Below, piece after piece: positions 1 to 7,304 of a stretch of 25,281 nucleotides of DNA. The position numbers and the translations under genes are program-made. The notes beneath the pieces were generated by a model. It had not been told where the DNA came from. It worked only from the letters and a program-made list of their open reading frames with translations, and made no database searches. Origin of the DNA: a virus; the IMG/VR virus record IMGVR_UViG_3300019458_000004, positions 64,001 to 89,281 of that record; one strand, 5' to 3'. Position 1 is the first letter of the stretch, and every line of letters starts with the position of its first letter.

Positions 1-24
1 CTTGAAATGTTGGTGTGGTCTTAA

Positions 25-41
25 TTAACAACTATTATGTA
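25..41 (+). promoter_or_regulatory. Phage-type promoter motif, copy 1
   Basis: The sequence TTAACAACTATTATGTA lies 60 bases upstream of the start at 102. It is identical over 17 bases to the copy at 18941 and differs at one base from the copy at 9496. No -35/-10 pair with normal spacing can be built around it. The repeated placement in front of operons on the coding strand is what supports a promoter; the polymerase that reads it is unknown. Confidence 0.7.
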
Positions 42-101
42 AAGATTTTGAAGAGTTAAAAGTTAAAATTATCACATAACAATTAACTTTTAAAGGATAT
101 T

Positions 102-1283
102 ATGCTCGGAAAAGATAAATTGGTCTTAGATACTGCCAACTTAACAGAAAGTGATAATGTTGGTGCTTATTTAAGAGCTTCTGATGGAAGCTTAATTGCG
201 CACACGGCCAACGCATTACACGTAGCTGTTCAAGGTACAGTAACTGTAACTGCTACAGATTTTGATATACGCGATTTGACACATGTTTCAGATAGCATCA
301 AAGTTGGAGATGGAACGGATTTTTTAGCTGTTAATGCCGACGGTTCTGTTAATGTTCAAGTGCCTTATGATTATGCCGAAGATTCTGTGCATGTTAGCGG
401 CGAAGTTGGTGCATTTGTTTTGGGTGTCAGACAAGACGCAGATACTTCACCAGTAAGTTCCGATGGTGACTACCATCCATTTATTTTCAATGATACCGGA
501 CGTTTAAAAGTTGAAGCGAATTTTGATACAGCTTTCGACTTCGTATATCCAGAAGATAGCGGACACACTACAGGCGACCCAGGTGCATTCATTCTTGCTG
601 TTCGTAATGATGCAAACGCTGTATTAACTTCTGCCGATTTAGACTATTCTGCCATTGCGGTTGATTCTGCCGGTCGAGTAAAAATTGTTGGTACTGTTAC
701 GGCCAATGCTGAAAAAGCTGAGGATAGTGCTCATGTTTCTGGTGATATCGGCAATTATGTACTTGCAGTTCAACAAGCAACTCTTGCTTCATCAGTCAGT
801 GCTGATGGCGATTATGCATCATTTAAATTAAATGATCGCGGTGCCTTATGGAGCGTGCCTGTTGGTACTGTAGCCGATGATGCGGTTGATACCGAAAATC
901 CTGTAAAAGTTGGTTCACGAGCCCGGATCGGCGCCCTATTAGCCATTTCAACTAACGGAGATCGGGCCGACGCTTTATCTGATAGATATCGTCGAATTTA
1001 TGTTAATAACGGACCAAACATTTCTGCATTGAATTCAGTCGCAACTGTCACAACTACAGCGGCCAATCTTTTAACAACACAATTATCCGGACGAAGACGT
1101 TATTTAATTCAGAATCTTGGCGCATTAGCTATTTATTTAGGCAACGACGCAACTGTAACTACGTCAACAGGATTCAAAATGGCATCAGGTTCTAATATGG
1201 ATGTTGAACTTGGAGAAGATGTTTCTTTATTTGCTATTGCGGCGGCGGGTTCACAAAATGTTCGTATTCTTGAATTAGCATAA
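102..1283 (+). CDS. Repeat-containing virion decoration/fibre-like protein
   Basis: 393 aa, start ATG with AAAGGA five bases upstream, ending in tandem stops TAATAA. No signal peptide or membrane segment. Three copies of a unit of about 45 residues are visible at residues 92-137, 150-195 and 206-251. Each begins with a motif of the form (A/P)EDSxHxSGDxGxF and ends in ND-x-GRLKV. A diverged fourth unit with ENPVKVGSRARIG lies at about 261-301. The C-terminal domain (about 311-393) is a separate beta-rich module with GRRRYLIQN, AIYLGN and a final RILELA; the next gene encodes the same module alone. Proteins built this way are common among phage structural genes, but the exact position in the particle cannot be told from sequence. 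First gene after promoter copy 1. Confidence 0.75.
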   Translation: MLGKDKLVLDTANLTESDNVGAYLRASDGSLIAHTANALHVAVQGTVTVTATDFDIRDLTHVSDSIKVGDGTDFLAVNADGSVNVQVPYDYAEDSVHVSGEVGAFVLGVRQDADTSPVSSDGDYHPFIFNDTGRLKVEANFDTAFDFVYPEDSGHTTGDPGAFILAVRNDANAVLTSADLDYSAIAVDSAGRVKIVGTVTANAEKAEDSAHVSGDIGNYVLAVQQATLASSVSADGDYASFKLNDRGALWSVPVGTVADDAVDTENPVKVGSRARIGALLAISTNGDRADALSDRYRRIYVNNGPNISALNSVATVTTTAANLLTTQLSGRRRYLIQNLGALAIYLGNDATVTTSTGFKMASGSNMDVELGEDVSLFAIAAAGSQNVRILELA

Positions 1284-1352
1284 TAACCCAATATATTAAT
1301 AAAAGGGTAAGGGCTTTAGTTTCTATTCTTTTTTCTTTTTCTAATTTTATAT

Positions 1353-1658
1353 ATGATTATTGAAAGCCCTGAATTAGCTGATGTTATAAGCGATGGTTAT
1401 GTTTCAGGAACTATTTCTGTTACAACTTCGGAAATCGAAGCAAAAGTTGGCGTCAGCCCATTAACTGGTAGAGAAATATTAACTATCTATAATGGTGGTA
1501 ATAAAACTATTTTTTATGGGCCAACTGGGGTAACCATAATGACAGGTATTCCTATTTTTAAAGACCAAGTTGTTTCTCTACCAATTGGCCAAAGTCTCAG
1601 TATTTTTTTAATTACTTATTCTGGAACTCAAACGGCTAGAATCCAGGAATTTGCATAA
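1353..1658 (+). CDS. Small virion protein, stand-alone copy of the C-terminal module of the preceding protein
   Basis: 101 aa. Residues 20-101 align by eye with residues 313-393 of the protein encoded at 102-1283. Shared points in order are TVTT, G(R)R(E)xLxIxNxG, an xIxYG/IYLGN element, TVT/VTI-x-TG, an SLFxI/SIFLI strand, and the ending RIQEFA versus RILELA. This looks like duplication and separation of one beta-sandwich module, probably a virion-binding or surface domain. There is no Shine-Dalgarno sequence before the ATG; the 35 bases upstream are strongly pyrimidine-rich, so initiation may be weak or unusual. The stop is directly followed by the ATG of the next gene. Confidence 0.7.
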   Translation: MIIESPELADVISDGYVSGTISVTTSEIEAKVGVSPLTGREILTIYNGGNKTIFYGPTGVTIMTGIPIFKDQVVSLPIGQSLSIFLITYSGTQTARIQEFA

Positions 1659-2441
1659 ATGCCTGTTATAATCTCACCAGTTGCTCGTTCAGTACCTTTT
1701 GATAATACTTCAAATGGATTTCCTGCTGCCGCTGATAATGTACAAACAGCGATTGAATACGCTTTACAATTTGATCCACAAACTATTTCCGGTATCCAGT
1801 TTGATGATTTTAATAATTTAGTTACATGGTCACCTTCAACATTAGGAATAGGTTCTGTTGCTTCAGTTAGTACAGGAAATGCTACTTTGGCATCAGGTAA
1901 ACATCTCGGTGTTGCGGAACTAGTAGTTGGTGGAATTCTTGGCGCTCATGCATCCTTAGTGCAAAGTGCCGGATTATCAACATCTACCGTTTTTGGTAAT
2001 GGAGCAGCCGAATATAAGTCATTAATTCATATTCCGGCATTAGCAACAGTAACAAACGATTACGTATTTCGATGCGGATTAGGAACTTCGGCTAATGCTG
2101 ACCACGCAAATGGGATATATTTTGAATATAATAGAAGTCAATCAACAAATTGGAGACTAAAAACAGCGAGTAATAGCACCAGAACCGTTAATACATCTTC
2201 TATAGCAGTTGTTGCTGGTTCTTGGATACAATTAAGATGGGGCGTAAATAGTGCCGGAACTCAAGTAGATTTTTACATTAATGGTGTTTTAGCTGGGTCC
2301 AATACAACGAATATTCCAACGGAGACAGGTCAAGGATGTGGACCAAATTTTCAAATGACCCGTACAGCGGTTTTAGCCGGTACCTTAAATATTTATTTAG
2401 ATTATTTTTATTTTCTAAAAACTTTTACAGCCAGGGATTAA
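1659..2441 (+). CDS. Tail fibre/adhesin-like protein with lectin-like C-terminal domain
   Basis: 260 aa, ATG immediately after the TAA of the previous gene, with AGGA about ten bases upstream. Residues 14-36 carry the pattern FDN-x-SNGFxAADNVQTAIE, a short N-terminal attachment motif I recognise from many phage tail fibre proteins. The rest (about 45-258) is beta-rich with alternating hydrophobic residues, including GSWIQLRWGV, VDFYINGVLAGSN and a final DYFYFLKTF. This pattern resembles a concanavalin A/LamG-type jelly roll. The likely role is binding a host-surface glycan or decorating a fibre. The fold assignment rests on strand pattern only. Confidence 0.65.
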   Translation: MPVIISPVARSVPFDNTSNGFPAAADNVQTAIEYALQFDPQTISGIQFDDFNNLVTWSPSTLGIGSVASVSTGNATLASGKHLGVAELVVGGILGAHASLVQSAGLSTSTVFGNGAAEYKSLIHIPALATVTNDYVFRCGLGTSANADHANGIYFEYNRSQSTNWRLKTASNSTRTVNTSSIAVVAGSWIQLRWGVNSAGTQVDFYINGVLAGSNTTNIPTETGQGCGPNFQMTRTAVLAGTLNIYLDYFYFLKTFTARD

Positions 2442-2443
2442 AT

Positions 2444-2779
2444 ATGAAATTGATTGTATTAAAATACAAATATGTTGAAAATGCACCCGAAGATATGCCA
2501 CTAGAATGGCCGGCTGAAGTAAGAGAAGTAGGCGATAATGATTCCGCACCGGGTAATGATTGGATTATTATGACGAATGGTGAATATCAAACATATTTAT
2601 CTACATATCAAGAAGCATATGATGAGTGGTTTTCACAACAAAATTTGGATATGATTATAGGAATACCAAGTTCATGCACAGATAAAGGAACTAAGGGACA
2701 GTTTTCTCACGATGCGAACTATCTATATATTTGTATAGCTAAAGACACTTGGAAAAGAATTGCAATATCAAGTTGGTAA
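2444..2779 (+). CDS. Fibre-associated protein with conserved C-terminal TWKR motif
   Basis: 111 aa. The open frame extends upstream to 2336 but that part overlaps the previous gene and encodes an unrelated basic, aromatic stretch. The ATG at 2444, three bases after the previous stop and with AGGGA upstream, is the sensible start. The last 30 residues hold GTKGQFSHDANYLYIC followed by DTWKRIAISSW. This closing motif is common at the C-termini of phage fibre and other surface proteins, where it probably forms a small trimer-tip or assembly fold. The first 80 residues are acidic and unrecognised. Confidence 0.7.
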   Translation: MKLIVLKYKYVENAPEDMPLEWPAEVREVGDNDSAPGNDWIIMTNGEYQTYLSTYQEAYDEWFSQQNLDMIIGIPSSCTDKGTKGQFSHDANYLYICIAKDTWKRIAISSW

Positions 2780-2806
2780 TGATATATTATACAATACAGG
2801 AGTTTT

Positions 2807-3055
2807 ATGAAATATACAAAAAATGATTTAATTAATATCCAAAATCTACTTAAAATTACTCGTCGTGGTAAATATGAATTAGATGGAGAGGAATCTATTG
2901 CATTCGCTCATGCTTGTACTTGGCTTGCCCGGCTTTACCAAGAAATTAAAAAAGAGGTTGAGCCCGAACAAGCTAAGCCCCCAATCGTGGCTAAAGAGTT
3001 AAAACCGGCTATTCGCCAATCAACCGCGAAAAAAGCTTCGAAATCAAAGAAATAA
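2807..3055 (+). CDS. Small basic-tailed hypothetical protein
   Basis: 82 aa with a good CAGGAG ribosome binding site seven bases before ATG. Residues 1-48 are predicted helical, with a mixed-charge N-terminus. Residues 49-82 are rich in Lys, Pro and Ala and end in KKASKSKK, probably a disordered basic tail that could touch nucleic acid or an acidic partner. It is the last gene before a 129-base non-coding gap with a promoter motif. I do not recognise a family. Confidence 0.6.
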   Translation: MKYTKNDLINIQNLLKITRRGKYELDGEESIAFAHACTWLARLYQEIKKEVEPEQAKPPIVAKELKPAIRQSTAKKASKSKK

Positions 3056-3075
3056 CCATCTTAATTAATCCCCTG

Positions 3076-3169
3076 TCTTTTATTCGATGCAAGGCACTCC
3101 CTACCAACCCTTAACCTAGTTAACAACTTAAATAGATTAAATATCTAAACCATTACCATCTTTTATTCG
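3076..3169 (+). repeat. Short direct repeat in the 3056-3184 intergenic region
   Basis: TCTTTTATTCG occurs at 3076-3086 and again at 3159-3169, on either side of the promoter motif at 3120. CCATCTT also occurs twice in this gap. The downstream copy lies in the leader of the gene at 3185, where no Shine-Dalgarno sequence is present. Function unknown; chance or a local duplication are both possible. Confidence 0.4.
3120..3136 (+). promoter_or_regulatory. Phage-type promoter motif, copy 2 (diverged 3' half)
   Basis: TTAACAACT is intact but the 3' half reads TAAATAGA instead of ATTATRTA. It sits in the 129-base gap in front of the 77-aa membrane protein and protease genes, with 48 bases to the start at 3185. 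Likely a weaker member of the promoter family. Confidence 0.5.
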
Positions 3170-3184
3170 TTATGCTCTTTCAAT

Positions 3185-3418
3185 ATGGCTAAAGTTAGAT
3201 TTCGAAATCGAACAAATGATATAATTAAGGCTAAATATGTCGAAAAAAGAACTTTCACAATCGGTTTATTTGCCTTTGGTTGCGTTTTTAGTCTTCTTTT
3301 GACTGCTACATACCGGCTTTACATTTTAGGCGATTTGACCACTATTATACAGCAAATACAGAGCCAAATAACAACTTATTATAATCAATTAGAAACCTTT
3401 ATAAAAGGGTTGTTTTGA
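3185..3418 (+). CDS. Small single-TM membrane protein overlapping the protease gene
   Basis: 77 aa. The N-terminus is basic (residues 1-22, many Arg and Lys). One hydrophobic segment at about residues 24-46 (FTIGLFAFGCVFSLLLTATY) should span the membrane once with the N-terminus in the cytoplasm. A polar, Gln-rich, probably helical C-terminal tail of about 30 residues would face the periplasm. The stop codon overlaps the TTG start of the serine protease, so the two are translationally coupled and probably act together. Possible roles are protease partner, holin-like pore former or superinfection-exclusion peptide; sequence alone does not decide. There is no Shine-Dalgarno sequence before its ATG; the leader is pyrimidine-rich. 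Confidence 0.65.
   Translation: MAKVRFRNRTNDIIKAKYVEKRTFTIGLFAFGCVFSLLLTATYRLYILGDLTTIIQQIQSQITTYYNQLETFIKGLF
3368..3385 (+). promoter_or_regulatory. Candidate internal promoter motif upstream of the protease
   Basis: ATAACAACTTATTATAAT matches the copy at 5347 in 15 of 18 positions, including the same extra T after AACT. It lies within the coding sequence of the 77-aa protein, 30 bases before the protease start. Coding constraint could explain part of the match, so this is a candidate only. Confidence 0.35.
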
Positions 3419-4167
3419 AAAATTTGAGCGAAAAGTTAAAATACACCGGAAAAATAATGTTTATTGCACTACTTTGTATTTCCGTAGCAATTAAAGGTCC
3501 AGAATTTCATTATGATTATGTTCGAAATAAAGTTCAAAAAACGACCGTTTTAGTGACTAATGAAACTAAAACGCGGGGAGGCAGTGGCGCCCATGTAATT
3601 GCGCCGAGCGGTAAAGTTTATATTATTACTAATGCTCATGTTTGTAATTTAAGTAAAGACGCAAATATCTTTATTACCGATAATTTTGGTAGAACTATTC
3701 CAAGACGTATTCTTGAAATTAGTAATTTTACTGATCTTTGTTTAGTTGAATCTCTTCCTAATTATCAAGGAGCTTTAAAGCTCGGTAGTGATGTGCGATC
3801 CGGGCAAATTATCGCTGCTGTAGGTCATCCCATTCTTATGCCAACAACTATGAGCCGGGGTGAAATTATCGGTGTAAAAGAAGTTGATGTTTTTGATCAT
3901 ATTATGGATGTTTTTGATAAAAACGATAAGTGTGATCTTCCCAAAAACCGCATTATTCAGATTGACACATTTTTTGGTCCAATAACGGCATGCTTTGTTC
4001 ATGTAAAAGCTAACTTGACTACCTCCGTGGTTTTACCCGGTTCATCGGGTTCACCGATGGTTGATTTTTATGGTAACTTAGTTGGGGTTATTTTTGCGGG
4101 AAACCAAGCTAATTGGGGATTAGCTATTACGTTAGCGGACATAAACCTTTTCTTAAAACCATATTAA
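3415..4167 (+). CDS. Membrane-anchored trypsin-like serine protease
   Basis: 250 aa. The start is TTG at 3415 with AAGGG five bases upstream, overlapping the previous stop; ATG at 3457 is a weaker alternative. Residues 1-14 are basic, and 15-27 form a signal anchor (MFIALLCISVAI). The rest is a chymotrypsin-fold protease of the HtrA/V8-like type. The catalytic triad is visible as His75 in ITNAHVC, Asp107 in FTDLCLVE and Ser211 in PGSSGSPMVD, with GHP and GVIFAGN strands in the expected places. Four cysteines lie outside the membrane (77, 109, 173, 193) and could form disulfides, fitting a periplasmic domain. No PDZ domain. Its position before scaffold and capsid genes suggests a maturation protease, but the anchor and cysteines argue for action on envelope proteins. 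Target unknown. Confidence 0.85.
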   Translation: MKNLSEKLKYTGKIMFIALLCISVAIKGPEFHYDYVRNKVQKTTVLVTNETKTRGGSGAHVIAPSGKVYIITNAHVCNLSKDANIFITDNFGRTIPRRILEISNFTDLCLVESLPNYQGALKLGSDVRSGQIIAAVGHPILMPTTMSRGEIIGVKEVDVFDHIMDVFDKNDKCDLPKNRIIQIDTFFGPITACFVHVKANLTTSVVLPGSSGSPMVDFYGNLVGVIFAGNQANWGLAITLADINLFLKPY

Positions 4168-4249
4168 TAAGTTTTAACATTTTCCTACCTCAATAATGAG
4201 ATGGATAACTTAAATCTACCCCTAATGGGATGATGAACTAAGGAAATAT

Positions 4250-5227
4250 ATGTCAGAACAAGCCCAAAACCCCGCTCCTGCGGCTAGTGAAGCCAATCAA
4301 GAAGCGCAAGCCTCCGAAACTAATGAACAGGCTAACGAATTAGCTCAAGAACAATCAGAAGGTGCGGAACAAACCGCCGCCGAAACTAAAAAAGAAGAAG
4401 CAAAGATTGCTAAAAAATTAAAGCAATTAAAGCTTAAAGTTGACGGTAAAGAAGTCAATGAAGATCTTCCTTTTGAAGTTGATGAAGGATCTGAAGCGGC
4501 TGAATACATGACTAAACAGCTTCAATTAGCTAAAGCTGCCCAAAAACGTATGGGTGAAGCTTCTGATTATAAAAAGAAGCTCGATCAAGTTGGTGAATAT
4601 CTTCAACAAGCTAAAGGTAATCCTAACAAAATTCGCGAATTGATGAAGGATCTTGAAATTGATGAAAGACAATTAGCTGCAATGATTGTAGAAGAAGAAT
4701 TAGAAAAGGCTAAGAAGTCACCAGAACAATTAGAGAAAGAAGCATTACAAGCTGAACTTCAAAAGATCAAAGACGAGCGCGAAAGCGAAAAAAAGGAAAT
4801 GGAAGAGCGAGAATATCAACGCTTAGTTCAACAAGAAACCGAACGCTATTCATTAATGATTGATGGTGCATTAAGTAAAGCCGGTTTACCGAATAATCAA
4901 GTTTATCGTGAACGTGTTGCTAAGTATTTATCTAAAGCAATTGAAAAAGGTGTTGAAGTTACGGCAGAAGATGTGGTTCCTCTTGTAAAAGAAGAAATTG
5001 CACAGGAAATTCAAGCGCTATTTGCCGCAAGCCCAGAAGATTATGTAGAACAACTTCTTGGTAAAGATACCCTTAAGCGTCTACGTAAGCGTAATCTTGA
5101 AAAAGCTAAGGCAGGAGATCAACCCCCTGTTCCTCTTAAGCAACAAGTAAAAGATACGGGCTCTGATAAAGTTAAGCCTAAAGAAGAGCCTAAAGTTAGC
5201 TTTAAAGATTATTTTAAGAAATTATAA
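4250..5227 (+). CDS. Capsid scaffolding protein
   Basis: 325 aa with AAGGA five bases before ATG. Residues 1-55 are a low-complexity, disordered stretch of Ala, Glu, Gln and Asn. Residues 60-200 are highly charged, with long helices and coiled coil (heptad pattern strongest at about 145-200). The C-terminal 50 residues are Lys- and Pro-rich and end in FKDYFKKL, the short basic helix that in scaffolding proteins binds the coat protein. No Cys or Trp. Composition, length and position just upstream of the head protein genes are typical of phage scaffolds. There is no sign of a protease domain fused to it. Confidence 0.85.
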   Translation: MSEQAQNPAPAASEANQEAQASETNEQANELAQEQSEGAEQTAAETKKEEAKIAKKLKQLKLKVDGKEVNEDLPFEVDEGSEAAEYMTKQLQLAKAAQKRMGEASDYKKKLDQVGEYLQQAKGNPNKIRELMKDLEIDERQLAAMIVEEELEKAKKSPEQLEKEALQAELQKIKDERESEKKEMEEREYQRLVQQETERYSLMIDGALSKAGLPNNQVYRERVAKYLSKAIEKGVEVTAEDVVPLVKEEIAQEIQALFAASPEDYVEQLLGKDTLKRLRKRNLEKAKAGDQPPVPLKQQVKDTGSDKVKPKEEPKVSFKDYFKKL

Positions 5228-5346
5228 TTCTCATTTTAGTAATAAGAAGTTTTTATTTTAGGCTGAAATTGGGTATATAGTTGCCAAATTTACACATTTT
5301 AGTGAAAATCACTAAGAAAACATAATTTGATAAACCAACATTAAAA

Positions 5347-5367
5347 TTAACAACTTATTATATAAAG
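5347..5367 (+). promoter_or_regulatory. Phage-type promoter motif, copy 3 (capsid operon)
   Basis: TTAACAACTTATTATATAAAG, with one extra T after AACT compared with copies 1, 5 and 7. It lies in the 256-base non-coding stretch between scaffold and head genes, leaving a leader of about 115 bases before the start at 5484. It would drive the two capsid genes. Confidence 0.65.
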
Positions 5368-5376
5368 TTTTTTACA

Positions 5377-5436
5377 GGCGTCTAGCCGACTGCGTATAAC
5401 TTGATAATACTAGGTATGCATATCTAATAGCCAGTC
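5377..5436 (+). other. Potential structured 5' leader of the capsid operon
   Basis: Downstream of the promoter motif three small stems can be drawn: GGC (5377-5379) with GCC (5385-5387); GACTG (5388-5392) with CAGTC (5432-5436); and inside the latter TAGGTA (5411-5416) with TATCTA (5421-5426) around TGCA. After it comes an unpaired A-rich run with the ribosome binding site. Such a leader could protect the very abundant capsid mRNA from 5' decay. The rest of 5228-5483 holds no gene that I can see, only a weak 6-bp hairpin at 5299-5315. Confidence 0.35.
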
Positions 5437-5483
5437 TGAATAGTAAACCAATAACAATAATTAAATAAAAAAAGGAAAATAAA

Positions 5484-5948
5484 ATGTCTTATAGCTCAAA
5501 GGACGAACTTGTCCAAAATAGACAACTAAAAGTCCAGCGTGTGAGTATTCCTCTTCTTATTACTGGTAATGCGACTCCGGCTAGTGTTGTTCCTCGTAAT
5601 GACGAGCCGGCTCGTCTTTTTCTCCAGACTGAGGGAGTAAATCAAATCACGGCTGCGTTAGATACTAATGAAACGGCTACTTATACGGTTGCTACGCCAG
5701 CTGATGCGACTGGTGTTTTCCGGCTTCTTTTTAAGGTAAAGGAATCGGTGGAAAAAGTTGCTTGTGCGTATGTGGTCAATCGTATCGATGGTACGTTTGA
5801 ACCATGTTTTCTAGGTAGTGCTACTGGAATTACGACCGGCTCTGGTGGTGGAAAATCCATTATGCTTGGTTGTGATTCTGACGTTAACCTCGCATCGGCG
5901 GATCTTAATGCCTGCCTAGTTGTTGAATACGTCATTTCAGAACAATAA
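5484..5948 (+). CDS. Small head protein, probable capsid decoration protein
   Basis: 154 aa, start ATG after an A-rich leader with AAAAGGAAAA. The sequence is beta-rich with a Gly-rich loop (GITTGSGGGKS) near residue 118 and no membrane segment. It is directly upstream of the major capsid protein in the same short operon and shares its special codon choice (CTT, CGT, GGT, GCG; few TTA leucines), which implies very high expression. Those facts fit a decoration/cement or minor head protein present in hundreds of copies. I do not recognise the family, so the role is inferred from context. Confidence 0.6.
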   Translation: MSYSSKDELVQNRQLKVQRVSIPLLITGNATPASVVPRNDEPARLFLQTEGVNQITAALDTNETATYTVATPADATGVFRLLFKVKESVEKVACAYVVNRIDGTFEPCFLGSATGITTGSGGGKSIMLGCDSDVNLASADLNACLVVEYVISEQ

Positions 5949-5967
5949 TTTAAGAAAGGAATAAAAT

Positions 5968-7224
5968 ATGTCTGCAATTAATACGTTCGGAGATCCAGCA
6001 GCTACCGTAGGTACGATGAATGGATTTTTCAAAGAACTATACGCCGATAAAATTAAGGTTCTTTATCCGGAAGATGTTCATCTTTTGAACATGATCGATT
6101 TCGCGGGTAAGGAAAAGAATCTCGGTAATCTATATCACCAACCAGTTGCGCTTGGTCTAGAACACGGTATCACGTATGCCGGTCCTGACGAAGATGCGTT
6201 TAATCTTCTTCCTGCTGTCTCTTCCCCGATGCGTGATGCACAAGTGAAGGGTAACGCGAAGGTTATGCGTTCGCAAATTGGTTATAATGCTCTTTCTCGC
6301 TCTGGTAGCGATAAAGCGTCATTCGGAAGTGCGTCTAAGTATGTGGTCGAAAACGCTATGCGTTCTTTCACCAAAATCCTTGAGATTGAGCTTCTTTACG
6401 GTCAAATGGGATACGGAACGGTTTCCGCTGTTTCAGCGTCAACGGTTACGATCACTCTAGCTGAGTGGGCTCCGGGAATTTGGTCAGGCTCCAAAGGGAT
6501 GCCGATTGAAATCCGTGATTCTACGGGCGCAACTTCTCGTGGTCAGTTCGTAATTTCAAGTGTCAATCTTGATACGCGCGTTCTAACTCTTGATAGCTCT
6601 GCTGCGGCGGCTGGCGTTGTTGCCACTGACGTAATTTGGCGTCGAGGTGCTTATAACAATGAATTTGCGGGAATTCACAAGATCCTAAGTCAATCAAGCG
6701 GTTCGCTCTTTAATATTTCTGTGAGCGATTTCGAATTATGGCGCGGAAATAGCTTTAGCGCGTCCAGCGCGGCTCTTAGCTTTAATAAGCTAAATCTCGC
6801 GGTCACTCGTGCGATTGAAAAGGGCCACATGGGTAAAATGCTTGCGCTAGTTTCTCTAAAAGCGTGGGCGAATATGATGTCAGATCAAGCTGCTCTTCGG
6901 AAATACGATGGTAGCTACTCCAAACAAAAGATGGAGAACGGTTCTGAGCGTCTTGTGTTCCATTCTCAAAACGGAGAAATCGAAATTCTTCCTTCTATTT
7001 ATGTGAAGGAAGGATATTCTTATCTCTTGTCTGAGGATAACTGGATGCGTGTTGGAAGTCGTGATATTTCCTTCAATATTCCGGGAATGCCTGGGGATCA
7101 AATTCTTAGACAGCTAGAGAATTCTGCTGCCTACGAATTTAGGATGTATACAGATCAAGCTTTGTTCTGTAGCGCTCCTGGCCGGAACGTGCTTATCACT
7201 GATGTTGTGAACTCAACGACCTAA
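5968..7224 (+). CDS. Major capsid protein
   Basis: 418 aa, GAAAGGA ribosome binding site, tandem stop TAATAA. The N-terminal part holds FFKELYADKIKVLYPEDVHLL and the run GNLYHQPVALGLEHG, followed by RDAQVKGNAKVMRSQIGYNA and KILEIELLYGQMGYG. This is the pattern of a podophage coat protein family with an HK97-like fold. Residues about 150-225 form a beta-rich insertion with TITLAEW and RGQFVISSV strands, placed where P22-like coats carry their inserted domain. Codon use is unlike most of the window: leucine is CTT/CTC/CTA with TTA almost absent, and AAG is frequent for lysine. It lies after the scaffold gene, and a terminator follows directly. No N-terminal propeptide is obvious. Confidence 0.88.
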   Translation: MSAINTFGDPAATVGTMNGFFKELYADKIKVLYPEDVHLLNMIDFAGKEKNLGNLYHQPVALGLEHGITYAGPDEDAFNLLPAVSSPMRDAQVKGNAKVMRSQIGYNALSRSGSDKASFGSASKYVVENAMRSFTKILEIELLYGQMGYGTVSAVSASTVTITLAEWAPGIWSGSKGMPIEIRDSTGATSRGQFVISSVNLDTRVLTLDSSAAAAGVVATDVIWRRGAYNNEFAGIHKILSQSSGSLFNISVSDFELWRGNSFSASSAALSFNKLNLAVTRAIEKGHMGKMLALVSLKAWANMMSDQAALRKYDGSYSKQKMENGSERLVFHSQNGEIEILPSIYVKEGYSYLLSEDNWMRVGSRDISFNIPGMPGDQILRQLENSAAYEFRMYTDQALFCSAPGRNVLITDVVNSTT

Positions 7225-7250
7225 TAATTAAATTAGGGATTGAATTAAAA

Positions 7251-7279
7251 GGGCTGGGAAGCAATTCCTGGCCTTTTTT
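7251..7279 (+). terminator. Rho-independent terminator after the capsid gene
   Basis: Stem GGCTGGGAA (7252-7260) pairs with TTCCTGGCC (7265-7273) through nine pairs, two of them wobble. The loop is GCAA, a stable GNRA tetraloop. Six T residues follow at 7274-7279, and an A-run precedes the stem. It is the only strong intrinsic terminator I can see in the window and closes the capsid operon. Confidence 0.88.
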
Positions 7280-7304
7280 ATTTTAACTATAATATTTTTC
7301 CAAG

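Noticed and set aside
1071-1087. TTAACAAC in the middle of the first gene
   Set aside because: Only the first eight bases match the promoter motif, and it lies inside a domain far from any start; explained by Leu-Thr-Thr codons.
1276-1350. Terminator between the first two genes
   Set aside because: There is a long T/C-rich run but no adequate stem in front of it; an ACCC/GGGT pairing is too weak.
2336-2443. Upstream extension of the gene at 2444
   Set aside because: It overlaps the C-terminal coding part of the previous gene in another frame, encodes an unlikely sequence and has no ribosome binding site; the ATG at 2444 follows the previous stop by three bases.
4187-4232. Terminator after the protease gene
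   Set aside because: Only 3-4 bp stems (CTCA/TGAG, CCC/GGG) without a following T run.
5371-5440. tRNA or tRNA-like element in the capsid leader
   Set aside because: The stems are too short, there is no acceptor stem or T-arm pattern, and no anticodon arm can be placed.
5681-5977. 98-aa minus-strand frame across the head protein gene
   Set aside because: Antisense shadow of a codon-biased gene; no minus-strand signals and no recognisable protein. The same applies to the minus-strand frames at 3775, 6880, 8136, 9626, 19275, 19438 and 24195.
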